A DNA stretch of 64,000 nucleotides from Flaccisagitta enflata (lineage: Eukaryota; Chaetognatha; Sagittoidea; Aphragmophora): positions 26,908,001 to 26,972,000 of the forward strand of contig OZ231126.1 of NCBI GenBank assembly GCA_965153355.1, given 5' to 3'. The notes below the pieces were generated by a model. It was not told where the DNA came from. It worked only from the letters and a program-made list of their open reading frames with translations, and did not search any database. Below are positions 19,301 to 28,504 of the stretch, piece by piece. A program made the position numbers and the translations under genes. Numbering within the stretch: position 1 is the stretch's first letter; every line of letters starts with the position of its first letter.

Positions 19301-21423
19301 TCCTCCTCTTTCTTCTTTCGCCAGCTTCGCTTTGCAGATGCTTCTTCCTCTCTGTATTTATCAGGGTCTTCCTCCTCTTTCTTCTCTCGCCAGCTTCGCT
19401 TTGCAGATGCTTCTTCCTCTCTGTATTTATCAGGGTCTTCCTCCTCTTTCTTCTCTCGCCAGCTTCGCTTTGCAGATGCTTCTTCCTCTCTGTATTTATC
19501 AGGGTCTTCCTCCTCTTTCTTCTCTCGCCAGCTTCGCTTTGCAGATGCTTCTTCCTCTCTGTATTTATCAGGGTCTTCCTCCATTTTGGCTCTTCTCTCA
19601 TTTTCTTTCTCCAATCTCCTCTTCTCATCATAAGCCTCTTTATCTTCTTCCATTTCATTCTGTCGTCTTTGCTGTCTTCCAGATGCCTCATTGTCTCTGT
19701 ATTTATCAGGGTCTTCCTCCATTTTGGCTCTTCTCTCATTTTCTTTCTCCAATCTCCTCTTCTCATCATAAGCCTCTTTATCTTCTTCCATTTCATTCTG
19801 TCGTCTTTGCTGTCTTCCAGATGCCTCATTGTCTCTGTATTTAGCAGGGTCTTCCTCCATTTGGGCTCTTCTCTCATTTTCCTTCTCCAATTTTCTCTTC
19901 TCATCATAAGCCTCTTTATCTTCTTCCATTTCATTCTGTCGTCTTCTTTGCCGTCCAGATGCCTCATTATCTTTGTAACTCTCTGGGTTTTTCCTCTCTT
20001 TGGCTCTCCTCTCATTTTGCTTTTCCAATTTCCTCTTTTCATTATATGCCTCTGTATCTTCCTCTATTTCACTTTGTCTCTGTTTTTTCATACGAAGTCT
20101 ATTCTGTTCCTTTCTCTCTAATTCAACCCTTTGCTTCATCTTTTCCATGTCATACTTGTCCCCACATTTCTTACTTCTTCTTAGGTGGGAATAAAGCAAT
20201 GGAAACCATTTCCCACAACTCTTACACTGACCTTCTTGACCTGAAATTTCTGTACTGGCGGTGGAAGACATGGACTCAACGGAGGTAGAGCGTTTCAACC
20301 CTGCATTTTTCTTAGGCATGGTTGGATCTGACATGCTCTTTGAAGGCATTTCATTGTAGCTTCTTTTAGGCTTGGATTCTGAAGAAGACATAGTCTGAAA
20401 CGTTGATTCCTTTAAGTTACTCTTTGGCTTGCTGATGGCACTTGCATATGAATTTCCAATCTTGGACATATTCAAAGGTTCTACTACAACTCTTAAATCT
20501 CTCAATGGGAAGGTGTTGGCCTGTTCTTCAATAGTACATTTCTTCAAAAGTAGACAGTAGCTTTGCTCATATGGTGTATCCATTGGTGCTTGATTTACTG
20601 GAGGCTTTGAATCTTCACATAAAAACCAATCAGAATCCTTTCTAATGTAAGCTCGATTGTGTCCATTCTCTGCAGTCCCCATGTGGGTTATGGTGCCTAT
20701 TATCTTGTACTTGGACTTATCAATGTCAAAGATTTCAGAACTGAATATGTCAACTGCTGTTGAGTTTTTTTCTGTCTTGCCATTTCTGAATTCCATCCTC
20801 AAAATCTGAATGAGCAAGTATCCTGGATGTTTGGATATAGTCAACTTTTCCATATAGGGCAACTTTGGACAGTGTGGATTGGTAGTTGAACAATTTCCAC
20901 AGCTTCTTCCATCAAACTGAGAGTGTATAGCAAAGTGTTGATTTATCAAGTGTTGCAGAGGTATGGCTGTCCTTGATGCAGGAATGGCTACCTTCAGGAT
21001 TGTGTCAGTGCTGGGGAATGATGGAGGATATTGTTGACATGTTGGGCATGGTGACACTCGATCATTCACTCTGAATCTATACTGATGGTCAACAGAGAAC
21101 ACGAACAACTGACTGGGGCAATGCTCAAGTAAAAAGCTGAAGAGCTCCACTGTATCATACTGGGCGCCTGAATTTAGTGGCTGTCCTGTTGCTTGAGCTA
21201 AGAGATGTCTTACTTGCAAGGCACTTGTCACTTCATTGTGCCCTGTTTTGGAGAGTACTTTACTAAGCTCATTGAGGATGGGTGAAGCATTTTTCCACTC
21301 TGACAACTGGGAAAGAAATTCTGGAATGTGGCGAAGTAACTGAAGGATGCTGTTAAGAGAACACAAGTTCCTATGTACCTTATCATTCCTAAGAAGCAAC
21401 TGAGGTAACTGTAACTGACTCAT
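13363..21423 (-). CDS. Helentron transposase: USP-like peptidase + Rep nickase + PIF1 helicase + EEP endonuclease, 2686 aa
   Basis: Single uninterrupted frame. Order by residue: 13-292, a USP/peptidase C19-like domain with Cys box NLCSLNSILQ (C21), QYDTVELFSFLL (89-99) and His box GHNRAY with H255 and D271; 400-420, a CxxC..H..C zinc finger; 430-745, a charged repeat region (units with EEDPDKYREEEASAKRSW); 770-960, a DUF6570-like region with paired Cys motifs; about 1225-1350, Helitron-like N / HUH Rep with RGAPHAHGTLW (H1338, H1340) and the tyrosine pair Y1636/Y1640; 2030-2450, a PIF1-type helicase with GGAGAGKS (2032-2039), VVVDE (2116-2120), FGDPLQL and FACTAHKVQGST; 2490-2686, an EEP endonuclease with N2497, E2523, GDFNI (2616-2620), LDHIY and SDHA. 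All catalytic signatures are present. The C-terminal endonuclease marks the Helentron/Helitron2 branch. Rep would nick and rejoin DNA strands; the peptidase role is unknown. Confidence 0.93.
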   Translation of the reverse strand: MSQLQLPQLLLRNDKVHRNLCSLNSILQLLRHIPEFLSQLSEWKNASPILNELSKVLSKTGHNEVTSALQVRHLLAQATGQPLNSGAQYDTVELFSFLLEHCPSQLFVFSVDHQYRFRVNDRVSPCPTCQQYPPSFPSTDTILKVAIPASRTAIPLQHLINQHFAIHSQFDGRSCGNCSTTNPHCPKLPYMEKLTISKHPGYLLIQILRMEFRNGKTEKNSTAVDIFSSEIFDIDKSKYKIIGTITHMGTAENGHNRAYIRKDSDWFLCEDSKPPVNQAPMDTPYEQSYCLLLKKCTIEEQANTFPLRDLRVVVEPLNMSKIGNSYASAISKPKSNLKESTFQTMSSSESKPKRSYNEMPSKSMSDPTMPKKNAGLKRSTSVESMSSTASTEISGQEGQCKSCGKWFPLLYSHLRRSKKCGDKYDMEKMKQRVELERKEQNRLRMKKQRQSEIEEDTEAYNEKRKLEKQNERRAKERKNPESYKDNEASGRQRRRQNEMEEDKEAYDEKRKLEKENERRAQMEEDPAKYRDNEASGRQQRRQNEMEEDKEAYDEKRRLEKENERRAKMEEDPDKYRDNEASGRQQRRQNEMEEDKEAYDEKRRLEKENERRAKMEEDPDKYREEEASAKRSWREKKEEEDPDKYREEEASAKRSWREKKEEEDPDKYREEEASAKRSWREKKEEEDPDKYREEEASAKRSWRKKKEEEDPESYREDEAAGRQRRRTEERRKDPERYKLKEKTRKQNYRLSQMDTAFKRRKAFLASVRNGRIFFCVCCHRKLYDNQVVELDEDWKESYETQYPGSFEKFIGPIPSRRTFLPCSVGEQNMEITSDYTCFTCKNYLEKNRMAPMSNQNNLQLVNIEKHPELKLSELEQQLIALNLIFQKIVLLPKSRWNAMKDQTVNVPIAPTDVIETLTKLPRTPSDAGLSVVQLKRRLNYPGVHNQQLINMRNVLQALRTLISMKNPHYEKILEDEDFKQRCFESDPEGYKILFPEDVQIATPDIHSQNSVDIDLNDLEINSQKTVDIDFEDLEINSQEAANQNSEPSQESEVTEEEEYRQNDPIGRNQFNYNRSTCFGDNLPEITVEENTSEPVQVAPGQGKIPRSILQETDFEVKSFPCLFPDGRNGKDEERKVKLGEQDYWCQRILNVDERCGSHPPYVFTAAAHTEQKQMHRNINLSFQKGLEKVNPDGTSVYTLDDPYMVLENIKNTPRYWKKARGELFAKLENLGPFTFFFTLSCADVRWPENFTALLEGHKVTYECIEGKEDFFIDDQPLDEFLKAYPNKHEFIKNNLLNATLNFQHRLRMFLKNVMLSKGAPLTLSHYNYRIEFQFRGAPHAHGTLWMDWKRFWMLPTQDTKNIVEGLNRIKSGDALDLQQKSSLEKFADLFVSVSLKDPATATIVSEVNVHHHTAKACRKYGTTCRFNFPKYPIHKTIISTPSFIKYPEEKERREKMAQHTLFLDGVKEVLEDKEKMEKVDSHGSQETKQLFGERKIKWRLENLIENGEYEKKALIRLPDDMKNLFGDHEIQNGSVSMDILKAKACNYQPQEDDMTALMKARIEHLLRLVDREKIDPSKSLLVQYEEALSVNKKGYSVHYKRDTDEIMVNTYNPEWIAAWNGNVDFQLCLDYFAVITYISDYYAKDDSGTMKVLQEAVKESHNEDLKSKLRKMVSVFLTHRQMGESEAYYRIIPSMIMKDSDVKSVFAQTGFHPSRFLEKIDEADVKHCEKVVVVEGREGKYQEKPSLYEKYIRRDCQKQPHLSKLCYAQFVKKYYAVSKIDEDYDFSAQKVEKECDKFGKVMFENHIISVDYNESEQATELPLFICIQSLKPGELPYMRRRSVQVLRYHKFNREQSPHEFMYSELQLYMPHSSKKKFGPTLENERDDFETCLSTYQKSDISKVKGKVMEFLESVEEGLEKAKELQNTIGDELDPQNEQDMDECQAEGVIYHPDFVQSDPQNLPTQSETSTSTGIFKTVKLLSDEQRCQLTEKLDDDQRLVLSIVLNHARLIQISKTVKLPLTLLNGPLLVILGGAGAGKSLLISAIGQWFEKILRQAGDDPDKPYILITAFTGTAAANVDGMTLHSAFNFPFGNEFLSLSDKARDEKREHLKNLRMVVVDELSMVKADMFYQLDLRLRELKQNTEEPFGGCSVLLFGDPLQLKPVMGRYIFEQPLCNDYHLPHTLDPLWEKFQVLMLTHNHRQGKDKAYADILNRLRTGDQTEMDCQILKQRARKEQDLPYDALYITATNAIVNKINKERLESMAGDLHKFDATVCRSGKPVSRPPRKNTDGNIMNTPLQLEIQLKVGSPVMLTYNVDTLDSLTNGAVGEVKGFEFATGNIKSILVHFKHLKVGRERRKKNSRQIQTRFPNIPVTPIEKIEFRFNLSKNPSSANDFMTATQFPLKLAFACTAHKVQGSTISEPDKAVVDLRKVREAAQSYVMCSRVQCIDQIFFYEEFLPEKIFPSESAMDELKRLKELALNTQEKSRLAKTVVVTLNIRSLRKNFVALTKDFQMRAKVMNLQETWCCPDEDGTGYQVEGYQLHMVNQGRGKGIATYYCEEFQVCGSINKEFYQMLKLKGNEYDIINVYCSRGANKVEFLRDLGSLAAAQRPCLITGDFNINFMRDPKDSIVAKILSCGYNQIVKGPTHKDGGLLDHIYMKRLGWEPKVHMNFPYYSDHAAIAISKP
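19190..20130 (-). repeat. In-frame coding repeats in the Helentron ORF
   Basis: Two nested protein repeats lie at residues about 430-745: a 40-residue unit (EAYDEKRRLEKENERRAKMEEDPDKYRDNEASGRQQRRQ type, about four copies) and a 22-residue unit (EEDPDKYREEEASAKRSWREKK, about five copies, almost identical in DNA as well). They predict a long charged helix. The near-identity of the 66-bp units suggests recent expansion. Confidence 0.9.
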
Positions 21424-21499
21424 TTTTAGGCCGAGAAAGTAAAAAACAGAAACAAATCATAAAGAAGTAAATAGAAATTGGAAAGTCAGTCAGTCAGTC

Positions 21500-22030
21500 A
21501 AATTTGAATTCCAAGAGAATCAAGATTTCCACACTATTTTTTCTGACCTGTGGAGTTACAGGATTCACACTCTGAGATTTTGCTATCAGAGATACCCAAA
21601 TAAACCACACAATTTTTTCCGGCCTGTGGAGATCAAGAATCACTAAGGTTCAAATATCAGAAATGAAAAAAAGAGAAGAAAATATAAAAGAAATAAACAA
21701 AAGTTTCTCCGGTTTGGCCCTGAAAAGGGCCTTTGGGGTGGCACTGTTACAAGAATAGAATAGTAAAATAATAGAATAGAATAAAAACCCTTTTTAAAGA
21801 TGTTACAACTCAAATTTCAAGATTCAAGAAATCCACACTATTTTTTCTGACCTGTGGAGTTACAGGATTCACACTCTGAGATTTTGCTATCAGAGATACC
21901 CAAATAAACCACACTATTTTTTCCGGCCTGTGGAGTATCAGGAATCTATTCAAATTGTAACATTTGAAAAAAGGGGTGTTTTTTTTTTTTAATGACCTGT
22001 CAAGTACAGGAATCTTACTCTGAGATCTAG
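21500..22030 (-). repeat. Duplicated leader segment, 304-bp spacing
   Basis: A block of about 130 bp (ACACTATTTTTTCTGACCTG, ACACTCTGAGATTTTGC, CCAAATAAACCACAC) at about 21520-21655 recurs at 21824-21955 with few changes. Between promoter and start codon it forms part of the 5' leader of the Helentron transcript. It contains several minus-strand AG sites that could serve in leader splicing, but I could not define an intron. Confidence 0.7.
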
Positions 22031-22064
22031 CCGTCAGAGCACAAAGACACTTTGCTCTTGGATG

Positions 22065-22220
22065 CATCCCCTTTTATAGGGACCAATTTCTCCTCCTCCT
22101 CCCCCTCCTCCTCATATTGCATCATCCTATGAGGAAAGGCCTGGGCAAGTCCATTATTGCATAATGCATGATGAGGAGGAAGGGGAGGAGGAGGAAAATT
22201 TTGCACTATATAAGGGGAGG
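22065..22220. promoter_or_regulatory. Symmetrical divergent promoter of the Helentron
   Basis: Two arms form an imperfect inverted repeat: CCCCTTTTATAG...TCTCCTCCTCCTCCC.CTCC (22068-22110) and its mirror (about 22170-22218). Each arm carries an outward-facing TATA box: CTATAAAAGG on the minus strand (22079-22070), toward the transposase ORF, and CTATATAAGG on the plus strand (22206-22215), toward the satellites. A plus-strand donor-like CACAG/GTAATA follows at about 22280. TATA plus the correct direction makes the minus arm the likely transposase promoter. Confidence 0.55.
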
Positions 22221-22306
22221 CTTCCACAGGCAGATGAGATTTTGTGCTGCAGAGCAAATCTCATTCCTGAACCACCACAGGTAATAAAATATTTATTCTC
22301 GTTTCT

Positions 22307-23475
22307 TAACAGGTCTGAAAGGTAAAGTCTTATGCTAAATGACATGAAATGCTATCTCAGAAAACGTTTGTCTTAGAGCTTTCTAAGTGTCACCAAAAGT
22401 TCCATTTGACAACTATATGTAAATTGATGTTAGACATGTCACAACATAAGATGACATAGATGGTTCCAGAGTTATGATGGAAAAACTGAAACTCACCATA
22501 ATATGCAAAGGAGGAAAATTATGTACACTTGAGTTTCTCACTCTTACTGAAACTCTTGCTTATTCTTTCACTTATCAGGTTAGAAAGGAAAAGTGACTTT
22601 GACAATTCCATGTTACATGACATGAAATGCTATCTCAAAAACGGTTTGTTGCACAGCTTTCTAAGTGTCACCAAAAGTTCCATTTGACAACTAGATGTAA
22701 GTTGATGTTAGACATGTCGCAACATAAGATGACATGGATGGTTCCAGAGTTATGATGGGAAAACCAAAACTCACCATAATATGCAAATGACATGAAATGC
22801 TATCTCAGAAACCGTTTGTCGTACAGCTTTCTAAGTGTCACCAAAAGTTCCATTTGACAACCAGATGTAAGTTGATGTTAGACATGTCGCAATATAAGAT
22901 GACATGGATGGTTCTTGAGTTATGATGGAAAAACCGAAAATCACCATAATATGCAAATGACATGAAATGCTATCTCAGAAACGGTTTGTTGTACAGCTTT
23001 CTAAGTGTCACCAAAAGTTCCATTTGACAACTAGATGTAAGTTGATGTTAGACATGTCGCAACATAAGATGACATGGATGGTTCCAGAGTTATGATGGAA
23101 AAACCAAAACTCACCATAATATGCAAATGACATGAAATGCTATCTCAGAAACCGTTTGTCTTACAGCTTTCTAAGTGTCACCAAAAGTTCCATTTGACAA
23201 CTAGATGTAAGTTGATGTTAGACATGTCGCAACATAAGATGACATGGATGGTTCTAGAGTTATGATGGAAAAACCGAAACTCACCATAATATGCAAATGA
23301 CATGAAATGCTATCTCAGAAACGGTTTGTTGTACAGCTTTCTAAGTGTCACCAAAAGTTCCATTTGACAACTAGATGTAAGTTGATGTTAGACAGGTCGC
23401 AACATAAGATGACCTAAATAGTTCCAGAGTTATGATGGAAAAACTGAAAGACACCATAATATGCAAATGAGGTTT
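22307..23475. repeat. 170-bp satellite in the Helentron 5' region
   Basis: ACATGAAATGCTATCTCA recurs at about 22341, 22617, 22787, 22957, 23127 and 23297. The last four intervals are exactly 170 bp and the first is longer through an insertion. Each unit includes AAGTGTCACCAAAAGTTCC and TCACCATAATATGCAAA. Internal minisatellites near one end are known in Helentrons. Confidence 0.9.
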
Positions 23476-23479
23476 GTGG

Positions 23480-24030
23480 TAAAGCCCCATGAGATGATGC
23501 AATATTTCGTTTCATTGCATCAGCCCTATTGACTGATGCAATATCTCATATCATTGCATCAGCCCTATGAGATGATGCAATATTTCATTTTATTGCATCA
23601 GTCCTGTAGAATGATGCAATATATTGTTTTTTTGCATCAGCCCAATAGGATGATGCAACATTTCATTTTATTGCATCAGCCCCAAAGGATGATGTAATAT
23701 TTCATTTTATTGCATCAGCCCTATAGGATGATGCAAAATTTCAGTTTATTGCATCAGCGCAATGGGATGATGCAATATTTCATTTCGTTACATCATTCCC
23801 ATGGGATGATGCAATATTTCATTTTATTGCATCAACCCTATGGGACGATGTAATATTTCATTTTATTGCATCAGCTCTAAAGGATGATGCAATATTTCAG
23901 TTTATTGCATCAGCCCAATGAGATGATGCAATTTTTTATTTTATTGCATCAGCCCTATGGGATGTTGCAATTATTCAGTTAATTGCCCTATGGAATGTAG
24001 CATTATATTGCATCATCTCTCTCCTCATTT
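23480..24030. repeat. About 37-bp palindromic minisatellite, around 14 units
   Basis: Each unit has GATGATGCAATATTTCATTT followed by TATTGCATCA, so TGATGCAATA and TATTGCATCA form a 10-bp stem inside every unit. Units vary in the loop and in the linker (GCCCTATAG, GCCCAATGG). A run of identical hairpins next to the 5' end may matter for strand displacement or may simply be a replication product. Confidence 0.85.
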
Positions 24031-24114
24031 GCATATTCATATTTCGGACAAAGCCTCTTTTAACAATGCATTGTGTTGCAATGGTTTTCACATATCATTT
24101 TGGGTGATTTCCTT

Positions 24115-24531
24115 GAGTTTTAACCACTTTTGACTCATGTGTTATGGACAGACGGACCGACAGATGGACCGACGAACAGACGAAGCCCCTTTAGAGATAT
24201 AGATTTTTCTTTTGTCCAATCTAGTTGTTTAAGAACTGTTTTAAAAACACTTTTTCTAGTCAATGCCAATCATGTATCTCTTTGAATTCTGCAAATGGCC
24301 GTTCAGGATATACAAACCATAAACATTAAATTAGTAAATCTTTTTTTCAATTTGCCCAAGAATGATGCAATACTGCATCAACATTGTGGAATAATGCAAC
24401 AATGTAACATTTTTGCGTGATTTCCTTGAGTTTTCAGCATTTCTGACTCGTGCACACCGACGGACGGACGGACCGACGGACCAACGGACGGACGGACAAA
24501 GCCTCTTATAGAGATGCGTGGACGCATCTAA
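24115..24531 (-). repeat. Two tandem copies of the Helentron 5' terminal module
   Basis: GATTTCCTTGAGTTTT, GACTC.TG and (GACGGACC)n, followed by GACAAAGCCTCTTATAGAGAT, is present completely at 24418-24531. A shorter, diverged form lies at about 24108-24206 (ends GAAGCCCCTTTAGAGATATAG, without the hairpin). The inner one looks like an older 5' end captured inside the element. Confidence 0.6.
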
Positions 24532-24893
24532 TAAGGAATGGCCCGTTGAAAAAAACGACATAAAAAGAAGTGATTGATCAGAAATCTGGTTGAAATGAAT
24601 GATTAGTAGCAGCGTGATAACTTGATGGCAAGATTTTGTTGAATCGGCCTTTCAGAAGACGAGGATAACAGGCGATTGGATAGGGAGTCGATGGGACATG
24701 GGACTAGGGGCCATTTATTAGGGAAATTGGTGGATGGGGAGAGGGGCAATTAAGCGGATGAAGTAGTAAATGAGTAAAGAACGACGAGATAGGCGGATGA
24801 GGGGGGGGGGGGGGGAACAGGAGATCAGAATTGGTGAATGAAAGGAATCATTTGGGAATGGAAAAGGGGAGAGGAATTGATAGGATTACTCAT
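24532..24893. other. No gene seen
   Basis: Purine-rich flank of the Helentron with an interrupted poly-G run at 24802-24815. Confidence 0.5.
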
Positions 24894-24895
24894 TA

Positions 24896-25486
24896 CTATC
24901 TTGTCCATAAAGATCCGGACAGTAGGTGTAGAAGTTAAGTTGTTGACCAGGTGAGAGCAGCAAACATATCAAATTGCATCTAATATTAAGTATGACCATG
25001 TTGGGCATCCAAAACCACCTGCGTATGCTTTGGCATGGACTTGAAGAGAGATAGGGGGTACTCCGGAGTGATGTTGTTTCAAACCTTAATGTAATTCATT
25101 TCAGCACTGCTTTGAATGCTGTTTTCCAGAGTTTTTGCAGGTTTTTGGTTTGAATCTTTGAGTTCTGAATTGGATTGAGATCCAGATTTATCCGGGCTGA
25201 TCCTTAGTAGAGCATAACTCATCGATTTTTCCGTACATTTGGCGCAATGCGCCAGTGCACTATCTTCCATAAGCAAACAAAAATTTGCCCACCACACTTG
25301 CAAAAAGCAAATATTTTCTTCATTCAGCTCTCATTTCTAAACGGAAAAAGATACAAGAACCAGCTTGGTCTCATTTGATAGATCTTTTACAGATGCAAAT
25401 TTTGAAGAAAAAAATCATCTCACTGCAATTAAAATTAAGCAAGTTATGACATTTTAAAGCTGTCCGGTTCTTTATGGCCAAGATAG
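24896..25486 (-). mobile_element. Tc1/mariner relic, 591 bp, with TA target duplication
   Basis: Terminal inverted repeats start CTATCTTGTCCATAAAG and CTATCTTGGCCATAAAG and are flanked by TA (24894-24895, 25487-25488). The minus strand keeps shreds of a Tc1-like DDE transposase: MEDSALAHCAKCTEK, a SPDKSGSQSNSELK segment where SPDLNPIENLW would be expected, and the C-terminal WNNITPEYPLSLFKSMPK with DAQHGHT. Both the internal deletion and multiple frame changes show it is inactive. Confidence 0.85.
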
Positions 25487-26140
25487 TAAAAGAAGGGAAA
25501 ATGGAATGGGGTGGGAGTAATCGCAAATGGATAGGATCATGCGCTGGAAAAAGAAATGAGAAGCAAGGTTTCGCTCTTCATTTCTTCATTACTAATAAGG
25601 TAATTATTCAATCCTAAGACTATTTCATGGGTCTAGGGGCCCTTCCTTGTTACCTTGTGAATTTGATTCCATTGCGAAGTATAAATATAAATTGTGGTTA
25701 ACATGAAGCAAATTTCGCGGTCGTTTTTGTCGATGTTGTTGTTATTGTTGTTGTTGTTGTTGTTGTTTTTGTTGTTATTGTGGTCGATGTTTTCATGCTG
25801 ATGACGATTGAACGAAGAGGTAGAACTAGTTGGCGATTTGACGAAAATCAAAGACGACCTCAAATCAAGTACCTCGCCACGCGATTCAATCTACAAAACA
25901 AAATATCATTTGATAATGAATTTAAGCTGATATTTGCAAATAAAAAGTCCTGAAGTTTTGTAACGACGATCGAACTTCGCTTTTTTTTATGTCTCAGATT
26001 TTTAGTCGAGAGGATTAATATCAGAAACCGAGAGGAAGCAAATTATGCGCTTTTGGCGGGTGCACGCCTGTACGGTATTCTTTTCCCCCTTTGCTTTTGC
26101 CATGCAAATCAATCTATTGATATTAATGTTTATCGGAAGG
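25487..26140. other. No gene; short (TTG)n tract
   Basis: A TTG repeat of about 60 bp lies at 25735-25790. Nothing else is supported. Confidence 0.5.
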
Positions 26141-26149
26141 CGAAGTGAT

Positions 26150-26400
26150 TCAATCAACTCCACACGCTGCTATGTAGGTTCGTCCGTCCGTCCGTGCGTC
26201 CGTCCGTTGGTGAGTCCAAAATGTTACTGAAATATTGCCCTTTTTCATAGTCATAGGTCATAGGTCATAGACCGGCCATAGGCCGTTGTAAGGTGTGTGA
26301 AATACCATTGTTCTGATGTTTTGTAGTAATGGGAATAATGCCCCTGCCCATTGCCCAACATCCCAACCGTCCGCGACTTTTGCCTTGTGTTGGGCTTGTA
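26150..26400 (+). mobile_element. Degraded HINE-like copy
   Basis: (GTCC)n-type tract at 26180-26207 and a 3' part reading CCCTGCCCATTGCCC then CCGTCCGCGAC near 26365-26377. The 5' hairpin is lost. Confidence 0.4.
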
Positions 26401-26634
26401 ATTACTTTACGACTTTACGGTCTTTTGCCGGAGGAATGGGTTATGGGTATCATGTCTATCCAAATGTGATGTAACTACTGCAAATCTAATTTGTGTATAA
26501 GAGGAGGTTATTGTTACTGTGGTTGTGAAAAAAAGAAACTCTAAAAAAAAACATCCAAATCATCCATTTCAACACACAATCATCTTCATATTACAAGAGC
26601 GAAGACAAGAATATCGTACGATGTTTGGCGAGCG

Positions 26635-28500
<1,866 letters not shown>

Positions 28501-28504
28501 CAAA

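Larger units (their letters stand above)
12943..24531 (-). mobile_element. Autonomous Helitron2 / Helentron, apparently complete (about 11.6 kb)
   Basis: In minus orientation the 5' end is TTAG plus the perfect hairpin AGATGCGT-CC-ACGCATCT (24512-24529), then CTATAAGAGGCTTTGTCC. The 3' end has GTGGACGCATC (12964-12974), exactly complementary to the left arm of the 5' hairpin, then the palindrome GTACCCCCGGGGTAC (12946-12960) and CTTGTTTT. Asymmetric terminal inverted repeats plus a 3' stem-loop and a Rep-helicase-endonuclease frame define Helentrons. The interior holds two satellites, a TATA promoter and one long intact ORF. Both ends lie at T-rich junctions, as expected for insertion between two T residues, but no duplication is made so the exact limits are uncertain by a few bases. 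The intact frame suggests recent activity. Confidence 0.85.

Noticed and set aside
19158-20288. Overlapping frames of 109-277 codons within the Helentron ORF on both strands
   Set aside because: Shadows of the in-frame repeat region of the transposase.
20550-21423. Separate host USP gene captured next to the transposon
   Set aside because: The domain is in the same uninterrupted frame as the transposase, with no intron or stop between them.
23480-24030. CRISPR-like regular array
   Set aside because: Units are self-palindromic and contiguous, with no unique spacers, in animal DNA.
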